The notes under the pieces were generated by a model that saw only the letters and a program-made list of their open reading frames with translations, had not been told where the DNA came from and made no database searches. This document shows positions 1 through 9,107 of a stretch of DNA of 64,000 nt, piece by piece. The stretch is from Gordonia sediminis (lineage in GTDB: Bacteria; Actinomycetota; Actinomycetes; Mycobacteriales; Mycobacteriaceae): positions 812,424-876,423 of the forward strand of contig RZUM01000001.1 in NCBI GenBank assembly GCA_004193205.1. The letters run 5' to 3'. A program made the translations under genes and the position numbers. Numbering within the stretch: position 1 is the first letter of the stretch; each line of letters begins with the position of its first letter.

Positions 1-2
1 TC

Positions 3-830
3 GAGGACGCAGTCGGTGAACGGGCGGGTGCCGCGCTGTTCGTTCGGCTCGATCAGGCTTCGGCTGATCAGATCGATGCCGATCCCGTTGCACGGTGGGC
101 GATCGACGAGATCGCACGACGACGACCCGTCGAGCCCGGCGAGCCGACCATGTTCGATGCGATGGTCAATTTCAACACACCTGAGGAGCCCGGCGCCATC
201 GCCGACCAGGTGGCGGCCGAATCGTTACGGCGTTGGCACATCCAGGGTTTGGGGTGGGTGATCATGTCCACCGCGCTCGAGCCGGTTTGGGAGCCATTGT
301 GGAGCTACGTCGGCTTCGAACGTCTCGGCACGTGCCCGGTCGGCGACGCACTGATCGCGGTGTGGGCGCGGGACTTCGCCCGTAGCCCGTATGTCGAGTG
401 GCTATCCGCGATGGAGGGCCAGGAACTCGATGACCTCGGTACTGCCCCACCCCCGTCCGCTCCGCACGTCGCCCTCTCACACGCCGACTTCTCCGTCGCC
501 CTACACCGGGCGCTCAAAGACTTTCAGCGAACTGACCGGCTTCGGGCCAACCCCTTGAGCCATTCGCGACTGGTGCCCGCTGCCGGAGGTCCCGACGAAC
601 TGCGCAGAGTACTGCGTGACACCGTCGACCTTGTGGCCGCCACACCACGCATGGAGTCCCCGGCCCGGGCACTCGACCGCACGTTCATCCGCCCCGCCGG
701 ATCGCAGGAACGAGCGGCGGAAGTATTGGGCCTGCCGTTCAGCACATACCGTCGGCACCTGCTGCACGGCATCGAGCGCGTGACCGAGATCCTCTGGGAC
801 CGCGAACTCCACGACAACAGCCCGCGGTGA
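3..830 (+). CDS. hypothetical protein with C-terminal helix-turn-helix-like segment (5' truncated)
   Basis: The reading frame is open from the first bases of the window to a TGA at 828-830, so the start lies upstream. A methionine at 150 exists, but coding-like sequence continues before it, so I treat it as internal. The middle part has a run ending W-S-Y-V-G-F-E-R-L-G, which resembles the end of a GNAT acyltransferase fold, but I see no clear acetyl-CoA loop. The last 50 residues contain A-A-E-V-L-G-L-P-F-S-T-Y-R-R-H-L, which looks like a small helix-turn-helix of the kind that ends some actinobacterial regulators. I do not recognise the family. The next gene starts about 100 bases downstream on the same strand, so the two could be cotranscribed, but there is no overlap. 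Confidence 0.55.
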   Translation, partial: EDAVGERAGAALFVRLDQASADQIDADPVARWAIDEIARRRPVEPGEPTMFDAMVNFNTPEEPGAIADQVAAESLRRWHIQGLGWVIMSTALEPVWEPLWSYVGFERLGTCPVGDALIAVWARDFARSPYVEWLSAMEGQELDDLGTAPPPSAPHVALSHADFSVALHRALKDFQRTDRLRANPLSHSRLVPAAGGPDELRRVLRDTVDLVAATPRMESPARALDRTFIRPAGSQERAAEVLGLPFSTYRRHLLHGIERVTEILWDRELHDNSPR

Positions 831-927
831 ACAATGTCGTCGCGACGGCAATGAACAAAAAGTGAACTGGTGACTGAGCAGTTACTCCGCGCATCGTGGA
901 GCTCCCACGAGTTGCGAGGAGCCCATC

Positions 928-2295
928 ATGTCGGAGCACCACTTTCCTGTCATCGCCATCATCGGCGGCAGTCTCGGTGGCCTACTCGCCGCGTCGGCGT
1001 GTGCGCCGTATGCGGACCGGGTCGTCGTCATCGAGCATGACGACCTCCCCGATCACCCGACGCACCGTCGCGGCACGCCGCAGGCCCGGCACGCACACGG
1101 ACTGTTGATGTCGGGGCTGGGTGCCCTCGAATCGTTGCTGCCCGGCTGCGCCGCCGATATGGTCGCGCACGGCGCGCTCTGCGACGGTGACATGGGCCGA
1201 ACGGGTCAGTGGTGGATCGGCGGTGGCATGCTGGCACCCACCGACGTCGGTGAACGCGGAGTCTGCGCATCCCGGCTGCTCCTGGAACACACAGTCCGCG
1301 AACGGATTCGCGAGCTCCCCACTGTCGATCTCATGGACTGCGCGGAGGTCACCGGCCTCACCGGATCGGCGTCGCGGGTCACCGGGGTACGGGTGGCCCG
1401 CAGAGGCGACGGGCCTCCGACCGATATCAGCGCGGACCTTGTCATCGACGCCTCCGGGCGACTCGGGCGCACCGAGCGATGGTTGGCGGATCTGGGCTGC
1501 GCCCCCATCGACCACGACATCGTCAGCTGTGGGATTCGTTATGCGACTACACATATCCAAGCACGCACCAGCGATCTGGACGGGCAGGTCTACGTGGTGG
1601 TCGCTGCCACACCAGAAAAACCATTCGGCGCGGCCGCGATTCGCCAAGAGGACGGAACATGGACCATCACGATGGGGTCCTACAACGACGACCCGCTACC
1701 CCAGGACATCGCCGGAATTCATGCGTTCACAGCTCGCCTCGGCGTCCCGGCCATCGATGAACTGCTGGGACGCGAATTGCTGCACCCGTTGACGAATTTC
1801 CGCTTCCCCGAGAGCCGACGACGCATGTTCCACGGGCCGGACCTACCCACCGGGTATCTGCCGATCGGTGATGCGATCAGTTCGTTCAATCCGATGTTCG
1901 GACAGGGGATGAGCGCCGCCGCGCTGGAGGCGGTGGCGCTGCGGTCGGTGCTGCAGGCCGGTGCCGCCGACATCGAAGCCGACTATCTAACACAAGCGAA
2001 CGTGATCGTTGACCGCGCGTGGTCATTGGTGGCGCTCGCCGACCGAGCGATCCCGGGGGTGGCCGACGCTCGTGTCCCGCGCTCGGAGCAACTCCGGTAC
2101 GGCTACAGCCGGCGGGTGCAGCGCGTCGCGCATTCAGACCCTGACGTGTCTCGGACATTGCTGCTCGTGACGTCATTGGTAGAGCCCGTCGACGTGCTCC
2201 TCGCCCCCCGGATCGTATGCAAGGCCTTGGGCTGGAGGACACATCGAGCGCCGCGGTCGAGCGCTGGAGCGGTTGCGACGGCCGGGAGACTCTGA
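928..2295 (+). CDS. FAD-dependent monooxygenase / geranylgeranyl-reductase-like flavoprotein
   Basis: A 455-residue flavoprotein. Residues 9-18 carry a Rossmann turn (I-A-I-I-G-G-S-L-G-G), followed by an acidic E36 at the end of the second strand, as expected for the FAD ribose contact. A second FAD motif (L-V-I-D-A-S-G-R) is near residue 170, and the GD-type motif P-I-G-D-A near 311 is followed by G-Q-G-M-S-A-A-A-L-E-A. This order is typical of the class A flavin monooxygenase / squalene-epoxidase-like superfamily. The substrate cannot be inferred. ATG at 928 is preceded by GAGGAGCC about 7 bases upstream, a usable ribosome site. A palindromic GTCGTCGCGACGGC lies upstream at about 836-852, a possible operator. 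The convergent ligase gene ends about 60 bases downstream. Confidence 0.8.
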   Translation: MSEHHFPVIAIIGGSLGGLLAASACAPYADRVVVIEHDDLPDHPTHRRGTPQARHAHGLLMSGLGALESLLPGCAADMVAHGALCDGDMGRTGQWWIGGGMLAPTDVGERGVCASRLLLEHTVRERIRELPTVDLMDCAEVTGLTGSASRVTGVRVARRGDGPPTDISADLVIDASGRLGRTERWLADLGCAPIDHDIVSCGIRYATTHIQARTSDLDGQVYVVVAATPEKPFGAAAIRQEDGTWTITMGSYNDDPLPQDIAGIHAFTARLGVPAIDELLGRELLHPLTNFRFPESRRRMFHGPDLPTGYLPIGDAISSFNPMFGQGMSAAALEAVALRSVLQAGAADIEADYLTQANVIVDRAWSLVALADRAIPGVADARVPRSEQLRYGYSRRVQRVAHSDPDVSRTLLLVTSLVEPVDVLLAPRIVCKALGWRTHRAPRSSAGAVATAGRL

Positions 2296-2358
2296 CGCAG
2301 CATGCGCCTTCGACGCGAAGGGTGTGGAGTATCGCTTCTCCGAAGACGTCGTGGACGT

Positions 2359-4011
2359 TCACACAGCCAATCCTCGACGCAACTCGGCCTTCTGGAGTTT
2401 TCCGGCAGCGGTGACCGGTAGCGCATCCATCAGAACCACATCCCTGACCTTCTTGTACGGGAGGACTTGCTCACTCACGAACCGCATGATCTCTTCTGGG
2501 TCAACGGTTCGACCTGCGGTCGGAACGACGAAAGCAACAGGCTCTTGTCCGACAGCCCCGGCGTCTCGACCGACCACCGCGGCCGCAGCCACATCCGGGT
2601 GTTGGAGTAGCACTTCCTCGAGCTCACGCGGATAGACGTTGTAGCCCTTGTAGATCAACATGTCCTTTGCTCGATCACTGACATAGAGGTAGCCCTCCTC
2701 GTCTCGGTAACCGATGTCCCCGGTCGCCAGCCATCCGTCGACGAACTGCTCCGATGTCAGGGCGGGGTTGTTGAGATATCCGGCGGCGACCTGCGGACCA
2801 CGGACCCAGATCTCCCCGACCTCCCCGGGTCCGAGTGGAGACGTCGCCGGATCGGTGGCGCGGATCTCCACCACGGTGTCGTAGGTGGGCAGTCCGACGC
2901 TCCCCAGCCGGTGTTCGGCCCCGGCATACAACGGTGTCGACGACACCTGGTTTGTGGCCTCGGTCATTCCGTAGCCTTCGACGATCGCTGCCTGAGGAAA
3001 CGTTCGACGGAGGTCATCGAGCAGTCCACGGTCGAGAGGGGCGGCTCCCGACGACACGACACGCACCGAATCGAGGTCGGGAGACGAGACATCGGCGTGC
3101 TCAACCAGCGCATGCCACATCGTCGGGCTGCCGGTCACATAGGTGGCGTGGTGACGCTCGATGAGACCCAGGGTCGTGGCCGGATCGAATCTTCCTGCGA
3201 AGACGTTGGTCACTCCGCACAGGAGAAGGAAGGACATGTTGATCAGCGCCTGCGCGTGAAAGAGCGGCGACACCACGATAGATGCGCCTTCGCCCGGTAT
3301 GACCGCCCAACTCCGATTGTCGCGGGCTTTCAGGGAAAGCAGGCCGTCGTCGTCAACGTCGACCTCGTTACCGGCACGCCACGCGGTCATCTGCGTGATG
3401 TTGGCCACCAGATTGCGATGCAGGATCCGCACCGCTTTGGAGACACCTGTCGTGCCCCCGGTAAATGCCAGGTGGACAACGTCATCGGCAGCCGGATGTG
3501 CGGGGACGATACCGTCGGCAGTCGCTTCTGCGGCGACAAGTCCGGGGCTGAGGAGTTCCGTCAACCCGATGATGTCACCTGACGAAGCTCCCGGCGTTCC
3601 GTCGGCGACAACGACCGTGCACCTCCGCTCCGGGTGCACAGCGTCCAGTAGACGGTCCAGATATGTTGTGGCAGTGAAGACCACAGACGCACCGATCTCG
3701 TCGAGTTGGCCTCGAAGACCGGATGTGGGCTGGAGCGGATTGATCATGGCCAGGGTGGCACCGGCACGAATTGACCCATAGTAGGCCAGCACGAAGTCGA
3801 TGCTGTTGTTGAGATGGATGGCCACGACGTCACCGTCGGTGACCCCGCGCCCACGCAGGCCGGCCGCGACCTGCGCCGACTGCGTGTCAAGTTGGCTGAA
3901 GGTCAGTGAGCGGTCGCCATCGACGACCGCGAGTCGGTCCCCGTACATCTGCGCTGTGCTCGGCGGAAGTGCCCCGATGGTCACGTCTGGGTAGTTCAAG
4001 ACTCTATTCAC
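2359..4011 (-). CDS. acyl-CoA synthetase (AMP-binding, FadD-like)
   Basis: A 550-residue ANL-superfamily ligase that would activate a carboxylic acid to its CoA thioester through an acyl-adenylate. The ATP loop T-G-G-T-T-G-V-S-K begins near residue 184, the A5 motif reads V-E-G-Y-G-M-T-E-A, the hinge segment contains W-L-A-T-G-D-I-G-Y-R-D, and the C-terminal catalytic lysine lies in T-A-A-G-K-L-Q-K-A-E-L. I chose GTG at 4011 because GAAGGA sits just upstream, whereas the longer open frame to 4134 runs back into the neighbouring SDR gene. It is the last gene of the minus-strand operon that starts at 9107, and it is a paralog of the first gene of that operon, sharing I-L-H-R-N after the loop and the I-Y-K-G-Y-N hinge. 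Confidence 0.92.
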   Translation of the reverse strand: MNRVLNYPDVTIGALPPSTAQMYGDRLAVVDGDRSLTFSQLDTQSAQVAAGLRGRGVTDGDVVAIHLNNSIDFVLAYYGSIRAGATLAMINPLQPTSGLRGQLDEIGASVVFTATTYLDRLLDAVHPERRCTVVVADGTPGASSGDIIGLTELLSPGLVAAEATADGIVPAHPAADDVVHLAFTGGTTGVSKAVRILHRNLVANITQMTAWRAGNEVDVDDDGLLSLKARDNRSWAVIPGEGASIVVSPLFHAQALINMSFLLLCGVTNVFAGRFDPATTLGLIERHHATYVTGSPTMWHALVEHADVSSPDLDSVRVVSSGAAPLDRGLLDDLRRTFPQAAIVEGYGMTEATNQVSSTPLYAGAEHRLGSVGLPTYDTVVEIRATDPATSPLGPGEVGEIWVRGPQVAAGYLNNPALTSEQFVDGWLATGDIGYRDEEGYLYVSDRAKDMLIYKGYNVYPRELEEVLLQHPDVAAAAVVGRDAGAVGQEPVAFVVPTAGRTVDPEEIMRFVSEQVLPYKKVRDVVLMDALPVTAAGKLQKAELRRGLAV

Positions 4012-4051
4012 TGTGCTTCCTTCACGGTCATGCGGTAGATGTGATTCGTCG

Positions 4052-4804
4052 TCACAGGGTCGACAGGCCACCATCGATCCCGATGACCTGCCCAGTGATG
4101 TATGAAGAGCTATCCGATAGCAGCCAGACGACACCCTCCGCGATGTCCCACGGTGTTCCGGGTCTTCCCAACGGGATCGCCGTCTGCTCGCGGTCTGGCC
4201 GTCCGGCGGTCGCGACCCGTCCGAGGGGTGTGTCGATCAGGCCGGGAGAGACCACATTGACACGCGTTCGGCTGGCGGCCGCTTCCTTCGCCGCGTGCCT
4301 CATCAGCCCGACCTGTGCCGCCTTCGATGCGTCATAGGCCGGCACACCACTGATGGGCCGCGCGGCCGCGATACTGGAGATCAGCACTGCCGAACCACCG
4401 GTCATGTGCGGCAAACCCGCTTGCAGGCAGTGGAAGTGGCTGCGCACGTTGACTGCGAAGGTGATGTCCCATTGTTTGGTGCTGGTGTCAGCGAGCCCGT
4501 GGCCCGCCCCTATGCCCACATTCAGGACCAGGCCGTCGAGGCCGCCCATCAGATCTGCAGCCGCGTCGATGTGCGCACGGCACGCATCCGGATCCGTTGC
4601 GTCGACCACGAGTACCTCGGCGCCGCCGACCGACTCTGCGGTCTTCTCGGCAGATGCCCGATCACGATCACTGACCACGAGTTCCGCCCCTGCTCGTGCC
4701 GCCGCTATCGCGGTGGCGCGCCCATTGCTCGGCGGATCGTCCGGATCACTGGACCGGCTTCCGGCACCGACGATCAGGACGCGTTTGCCTTTGAGGTCGC
4801 TCAT
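4052..4804 (-). CDS. SDR family oxidoreductase with atypical glycine motif
   Basis: A 250-residue short-chain dehydrogenase. The catalytic residues are visible as Ser143/144, Tyr157 and Lys161 (Y-D-A-S-K), and the end I-G-I-D-G-G is typical of FabG-like enzymes. The cofactor-binding region is unusual: instead of T-G-x-x-x-G-I-G it reads V-G-A-G followed by about ten polar or proline-rich residues before N-G-R-A-T-A, so the loop between the glycines is longer than normal, and the usual N-N-A-G is L-N-V-G. A sound Ser/Tyr/Lys set argues for an active enzyme, probably oxidising a hydroxyacyl-CoA or an alcohol. The start overlaps the stop of the upstream CMD-like gene by four bases (ATGA), which indicates translational coupling. 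Confidence 0.88.
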   Translation of the reverse strand: MSDLKGKRVLIVGAGSRSSDPDDPPSNGRATAIAAARAGAELVVSDRDRASAEKTAESVGGAEVLVVDATDPDACRAHIDAAADLMGGLDGLVLNVGIGAGHGLADTSTKQWDITFAVNVRSHFHCLQAGLPHMTGGSAVLISSIAAARPISGVPAYDASKAAQVGLMRHAAKEAAASRTRVNVVSPGLIDTPLGRVATAGRPDREQTAIPLGRPGTPWDIAEGVVWLLSDSSSYITGQVIGIDGGLSTL

Positions 4805-5343
4805 TCCCGTCCCCTCTCGCCCGCAGCAACATTCGACTTGGGCCAGGTGATGTCGTCCGAATCGGGCTCCACACGTACGGTATTGAGGAACCCGCTGACC
4901 ATGCGGTAGAAGCCGGCGAGCATGAGTATCTCGATGAGCTGCTCATCTGACCAACCCATGGTCGACAGTTGTGACCACGAGTCGTCGCTGACCATGTCAT
5001 CTCGGCAGAGATCGTCTGCGGTGGCAACCAGAATCGAATCCCTGTCGCCGATCAGTCCGGCCGGGGTCGCCAGAGCGGCGACCTCGTCCTCGGTGAGCCC
5101 GGCATCGAGGCCAATGGGAATGTGCTGACCGAATTCGTAGGAACTGCCGCAGTTGTACCCGACGCGCAGGACGATGATCTCTCGATCGCGGGCTGGGAGT
5201 ACTCCATCGTTCATCAGATGTGTCAGCAACGACAGGAACGGCTTGTATAGGCCGCGGTTGCGGCCGAGGGTCCGGAAGAGGTTGATTGCCCGCTCTGAAT
5301 GGCCGGTCGTTGCCGGCTCGATCCGGGGCTTGTCGTCATGCAT
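4801..5343 (-). CDS. carboxymuconolactone decarboxylase / AhpD-like family protein
   Basis: A 180-residue protein of the CMD/AhpD-like fold. The family motif is clear: R-E-I-I-V-L-R-V followed by C-G-S-S-Y-E-F-G-Q-H, the pattern of actinobacterial members that keep one cysteine and the distal histidine but lack the C-x-x-C redox pair of true AhpD. A peroxidase role is therefore unlikely, and a role as lyase or isomerase or an auxiliary function in a CoA pathway is possible. Genes of this family often sit beside acyl-CoA ligases and hydratases, as here. ATG at 5343 is preferred to the longer frame because AAAAGGTG lies about nine bases upstream and the longer start would overlap the MaoC gene. 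The downstream SDR overlaps it by four bases. Confidence 0.85.
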   Translation of the reverse strand: MHDDKPRIEPATTGHSERAINLFRTLGRNRGLYKPFLSLLTHLMNDGVLPARDREIIVLRVGYNCGSSYEFGQHIPIGLDAGLTEDEVAALATPAGLIGDRDSILVATADDLCRDDMVSDDSWSQLSTMGWSDEQLIEILMLAGFYRMVSGFLNTVRVEPDSDDITWPKSNVAAGERGRE

Positions 5344-5350
5344 GTGGTGT

Positions 5351-5836
5351 TCACACCTTTTCGTTGTCGGGATTGTGTCGGAACAGAATTCGGCTGATGG
5401 CATCTGCAACAAGTGCGGGTTTGGGCTGACCTTCGACGTGGAGCGTATGGCGAGCCACCACGCGTACCGCGCCGTCCGGGGCGTCGACGGCCGACACCAG
5501 CGTGCTCTCGAGCCGCACTCGGGAATCGACGCGTACCGGCGCCGTGAATCGCACCTTGTCGGTTCCGTAATTGAGGAGCATCTTGACGTTCGAATACTGG
5601 AATATCTCGGACTTCAGTGCCGGGATCAACGACAGGCTGAGGAAGCCGTGCGCGATCGTGGCACCGAACGGGCTCTCCCGAGCTGCGCGGTCGCGATCCA
5701 CATGAATCCAATTGTGATCGCCTGTGGCGGTGGCGAACATATCGATGCGCTCTTGGGTGATCGTCAACCAGTCGCTGGTGCCGAGACTCATGCCGAGCAC
5801 GGGTTCCATCTGTGTTCGTGAACTGAATGTGTACAT
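5351..5836 (-). CDS. MaoC family dehydratase (enoyl-CoA hydratase 2)
   Basis: A hot-dog-fold (R)-specific enoyl-CoA hydratase of 161 residues. The hydratase-2 signature is present as A-T-G-D-H-N-W-I-H-V-D, giving Asp40 and His45 as the likely catalytic pair, followed by F-G-A-T-I-A-H-G-F-L-S-L. It would hydrate a 2-enoyl-CoA to a 3-hydroxyacyl-CoA, which the SDR downstream could oxidise. I chose ATG at 5836; a GTG at 5869 gives an 11-residue longer protein that would overlap the end of the MFS gene. Neither start has a strong ribosome site. It lies 7 bases upstream of the CMD-like gene in the same operon. Confidence 0.9.
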   Translation of the reverse strand: MYTFSSRTQMEPVLGMSLGTSDWLTITQERIDMFATATGDHNWIHVDRDRAARESPFGATIAHGFLSLSLIPALKSEIFQYSNVKMLLNYGTDKVRFTAPVRVDSRVRLESTLVSAVDAPDGAVRVVARHTLHVEGQPKPALVADAISRILFRHNPDNEKV

Positions 5837-5852
5837 GGGTTCCGTCTTCGGC

Positions 5853-7184
5853 CTACGCGTGTCGCTCACGCATCAGCGCCGCGATCCGCTTCTGGTCTCG
5901 TTCGGGATTGAGAAGTGTCAACGCCGCCGTTCCACCGATCAGGGCCATGATTCCGAAGACCCTCAGCGCGGTCGCATACCCATCGGCGGGGTTCGCAGCC
6001 GCGTCGACGATGGCGCCCGTCATGTATGGGCCAACCAGTCCTCCTGTCGCCATCAGCGCGAGAAATATGCCGAGCACGGTCGGCAATTGGCGGGGCGGGC
6101 AGATCTGTGAGATCGACGCGTTGATGAGCGGGAAGACAATCGAACCGACACCGTAACCGACGGACACCACGATGACCGCGACGATCGGCGAGCTGATGAA
6201 TGGGATGGATGCCAGTGCGAATCCGCAGATGAGCAGGCCACACCCAGGGAGGACACCGCGCAGGGTTCGCGAACTCGCACCACGAGTGATGAGACGGTCG
6301 CCGATTGCGGTACTGGCGAACATCGCCACCACACCGACGATGCTCGGTATTCCGAACATGGCGCCCGACTCCAGTCGGCTGTAACCCAGCCCGACCTCGA
6401 AGTACGAAGGCAACCAGGTGAGCACGGTGGACACCAGCGCGTACATCGCGAAGACGGCCACCAGACCACTCAGGAAGGTCCGCGTGCGCACGATCGTCCA
6501 CAGGGGCACGTTGTCGGCGCCGTCGTCCTCGCGCTTCTTTTCCTTGGCCTTGCCCAGGCTCGCGCCGTATGGCCCCTCGCTCCACACGGACAGCCACAAC
6601 ACACACCACGCGACGCCGAGCCCGGCGAGCGTGATGAATGCGGCCCGCCATCCCCAAGTGGCAACGACGAACGCAAGCACCGGAATCACTGCGATCTTCG
6701 CAATCGATGAGGCGGCAGCGATCCATGCACCAGGCAGTCCGCGCTTTTCTTGGGGGTGCCACGAATATGCCGCGGTGTGGATCAGTGCGCTTGAGGGTCC
6801 TTCGAACAAACCGAGAATGAATCGGCAGACGAGAAGGACCGTCAAGCTCGCGAACCACACGATCGGGAGCATGGTTGCGGCCCAAACGAGTGACAGCATG
6901 ATGAGGACGACACGGAGCGACATCCAGCGTGTCAACGCTCCGGTGAAGAATCCACTGAAGACGAACGCAGCGAAGAAGACACTCGCCGCCAGACCGAACT
7001 GCGAGGCGCTGAGGCCCAGTTCGTCCGACAGTGGTTGAGCGATAAGACCCATGACCGCTTTGTCGGCCTGGTTGACCACGTACAGCAGAACCAGGGTCAG
7101 CGTGACTCCCCAGGCTCGTGTCCGTGATTCGCCGAGCTGACCTGTCGTGGTCGCTCGGTTTGTCAGAGTACGCACTGCATTCAT
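5853..7184 (-). CDS. MFS transporter (anion:cation symporter-like)
   Basis: A 443-residue membrane protein with about twelve hydrophobic segments. The first is V-T-L-T-L-V-L-L-Y-V-V, followed by N-Q-A-D-K-A-V-M-G-L, which resembles the start of the ACS/phthalate-permease-type MFS family that takes up organic acids. A charged loop with K-A-K-E-K-K-R-E-D-D-G separates the two six-helix halves. In this operon it most likely imports the acid that the two ligases activate. ATG at 7184 is preceded by AAGGAG at a good distance; the longer frame to 7262 lacks one. There are about 170 non-coding bases between it and the upstream ligase gene, which could hold an internal promoter. Confidence 0.9.
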   Translation of the reverse strand: MNAVRTLTNRATTTGQLGESRTRAWGVTLTLVLLYVVNQADKAVMGLIAQPLSDELGLSASQFGLAASVFFAAFVFSGFFTGALTRWMSLRVVLIMLSLVWAATMLPIVWFASLTVLLVCRFILGLFEGPSSALIHTAAYSWHPQEKRGLPGAWIAAASSIAKIAVIPVLAFVVATWGWRAAFITLAGLGVAWCVLWLSVWSEGPYGASLGKAKEKKREDDGADNVPLWTIVRTRTFLSGLVAVFAMYALVSTVLTWLPSYFEVGLGYSRLESGAMFGIPSIVGVVAMFASTAIGDRLITRGASSRTLRGVLPGCGLLICGFALASIPFISSPIVAVIVVSVGYGVGSIVFPLINASISQICPPRQLPTVLGIFLALMATGGLVGPYMTGAIVDAAANPADGYATALRVFGIMALIGGTAALTLLNPERDQKRIAALMRERHA

Positions 7185-7358
7185 CCGAACTCCTTGATGG
7201 TGGTTGTGGTTCTGCGGAACTGACGCACAGTCACGACGGCACTGCCGATCGTCGTTCCGCAATCGGATTGGTTCGAGCGAGATGTGCGGGTGTTGCGCGG
7301 CACCATTCGACTGGCGTCCTCCGCGAGTCCGGATCGAGCATTCGTCGCTCCGACGGTG

Positions 7359-9107
7359 TCAGGCATTCAACTGTTCCTTCAGTTCGTTCTTGAGGATCTT
7401 TCCGGTGGCGCTCGTCGGGAGCCGATCGATGAACACGACCTCCGACAGCCGCTTGTAGGGCGGCACTTGTGCGGCGACTCGCGCGCGGATGTCGTCCTCG
7501 GTCAACGTCGACGACGGCTCCGCGACGACAAAAGCGACAGGCAACTCCCCGTTCGCCGGATGAGGTCGTCCGACGACCGCGGCTTGGTTGATGCCGTCGA
7601 GTGCCGTGAGGAGTTCCTCGAGTTCACGTGGATAAATGTTGTAGCCCTTGTAGATCAACATTTCCTTGAGACGGCCGGTGATCGACAGGTACCCGTCCTC
7701 GTCGAGTCTGCCGATATCTCCGGTCCGCAACCATCCATCGGTGAACTGTTCGGCGGTCAACTCGGGATGTCCGAGGTAGCCTGCAGCGACCTGGGGGCCC
7801 TTGATCCATACCTCGCCGTCGGAGTTCACCGGAAGTGCGCGGTCGAGTTGTTGGAGATCCCGGATCTCGATGGCGGTATCGGCCAAGGGAACTCCCACCG
7901 TGCCGACCTTGCGGATCGTGTCCGGCGTTGTCGGGGGGAACGTCGCGGTGGCCGTCGTCTCGGTGAGGCCATAGCCTTCGAAGACTCGACCGTTCGGAAA
8001 GGCTTTGCTGAGCGCGGCGTGCATGTTGACGTCCATCGGTCCCGCGCCGCTGGTGAGCGACCGGACCGAGGTCAGATCACGTTCGTACACATCGGGAACC
8101 TGCAGCAAGGCGTGGTAGGCCGCGGGTGCGGTCGTCATGTAGTCGACCCGGTGATGCTCAACGAGATCAAGAGTGCGCTTCGGATCGAAGCGCCCGGCGA
8201 TAACGGCAGTCATCCCCGCCGACAACATGAAGTTCAGGTTGTTCAATGCGTGCTGGTGGTAGAGCGGGGAGAGAATGAGCCCGACTGATTCGCCGATTCG
8301 GACAGGAAAGTCCGCGCTGCGATCGCTCGAGCGAAGTCGAACCTCTGACCCCCGGGGTTCGGGGAGGGAGCCCGCGCGACCGGCCACGATCTGCAGCAGA
8401 TTGGACAGACAATTGCGATGCAGTATCTGCACGGGTTTTGGTGTGCCCGTGGTACCGCCCGTGTAACTCAAAAGGGCGACGTCATCGGGACCAGTAGTGA
8501 CGATGGGCGGCTGGTTGGCGCGCCCGGCCGTCAGATTCTCAAGTTCCACTACCGGACGTTGCCCCTCGCTGCGCTGGATGTGCGCGGCCGAACCCTGTAA
8601 CAGGACGACGATGCGCGCACCGGAGCCCTCGACTGCCTCAAGCATGTTGTCGATGCAATCGGGATGACTCAGCACGGCGACCGCCCCGACCTCATCGAGT
8701 TGGGCTCCCAATGCCTCGGCCGGCTGCAAAGGGCTCAGCAACGAGACCGTCGCTCCGGCAAGGAGAATGCCAAACCAGCCGATGGGGTGGTGGATGCCGT
8801 TGGGAGCGTGCAAAGCGACGACATCACCTTCGCGCACCCCGGCCTCGTCGCGAAGCGCGTGTGCCAGTCGTGACGCACTCGCAAGAAGATCCTTGTAGGT
8901 CATCGTCGTATCGCCGTCGTCCAGCGCCGTTCGGTTCGGCCAGGTCGACGCGGCACCACGAAACAGACTCGTCATGGGCAGCTGAGGGTACTCGAGCGTT
9001 CGCGGGAGCCCGTCGGGCCAGTTCGTAGCAGCGACGTCGTCGAAGCCGCCCGCAGAATCGCGAGATGTGCTGTCTCCCTGAACATCTTGGCGACGTGGTT
9101 GTTTCAT
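7359..9107 (-). CDS. acyl-CoA synthetase (AMP-binding)
   Basis: A 582-residue ANL ligase, first gene of the minus-strand operon. The ATP loop T-G-G-T-T-G-T-P-K begins near residue 216, A5 is F-E-G-Y-G-L-T-E-T, the hinge contains W-L-R-T-G-D-I-G-R-L-D, and the C-terminal lysine is in S-A-T-G-K-I-L-K-N-E-L. It is about 30 residues longer than its paralog at the other end of the operon, mainly in a polar N-terminal extension. AGGAGG lies nine bases before ATG 9107. The divergent LysR gene suggests induction by the substrate or its CoA ester. Having two ligases in one operon suggests either two substrates or activation before and after chain or ring cleavage. Confidence 0.92.
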   Translation of the reverse strand: MKQPRRQDVQGDSTSRDSAGGFDDVAATNWPDGLPRTLEYPQLPMTSLFRGAASTWPNRTALDDGDTTMTYKDLLASASRLAHALRDEAGVREGDVVALHAPNGIHHPIGWFGILLAGATVSLLSPLQPAEALGAQLDEVGAVAVLSHPDCIDNMLEAVEGSGARIVVLLQGSAAHIQRSEGQRPVVELENLTAGRANQPPIVTTGPDDVALLSYTGGTTGTPKPVQILHRNCLSNLLQIVAGRAGSLPEPRGSEVRLRSSDRSADFPVRIGESVGLILSPLYHQHALNNLNFMLSAGMTAVIAGRFDPKRTLDLVEHHRVDYMTTAPAAYHALLQVPDVYERDLTSVRSLTSGAGPMDVNMHAALSKAFPNGRVFEGYGLTETTATATFPPTTPDTIRKVGTVGVPLADTAIEIRDLQQLDRALPVNSDGEVWIKGPQVAAGYLGHPELTAEQFTDGWLRTGDIGRLDEDGYLSITGRLKEMLIYKGYNIYPRELEELLTALDGINQAAVVGRPHPANGELPVAFVVAEPSSTLTEDDIRARVAAQVPPYKRLSEVVFIDRLPTSATGKILKNELKEQLNA

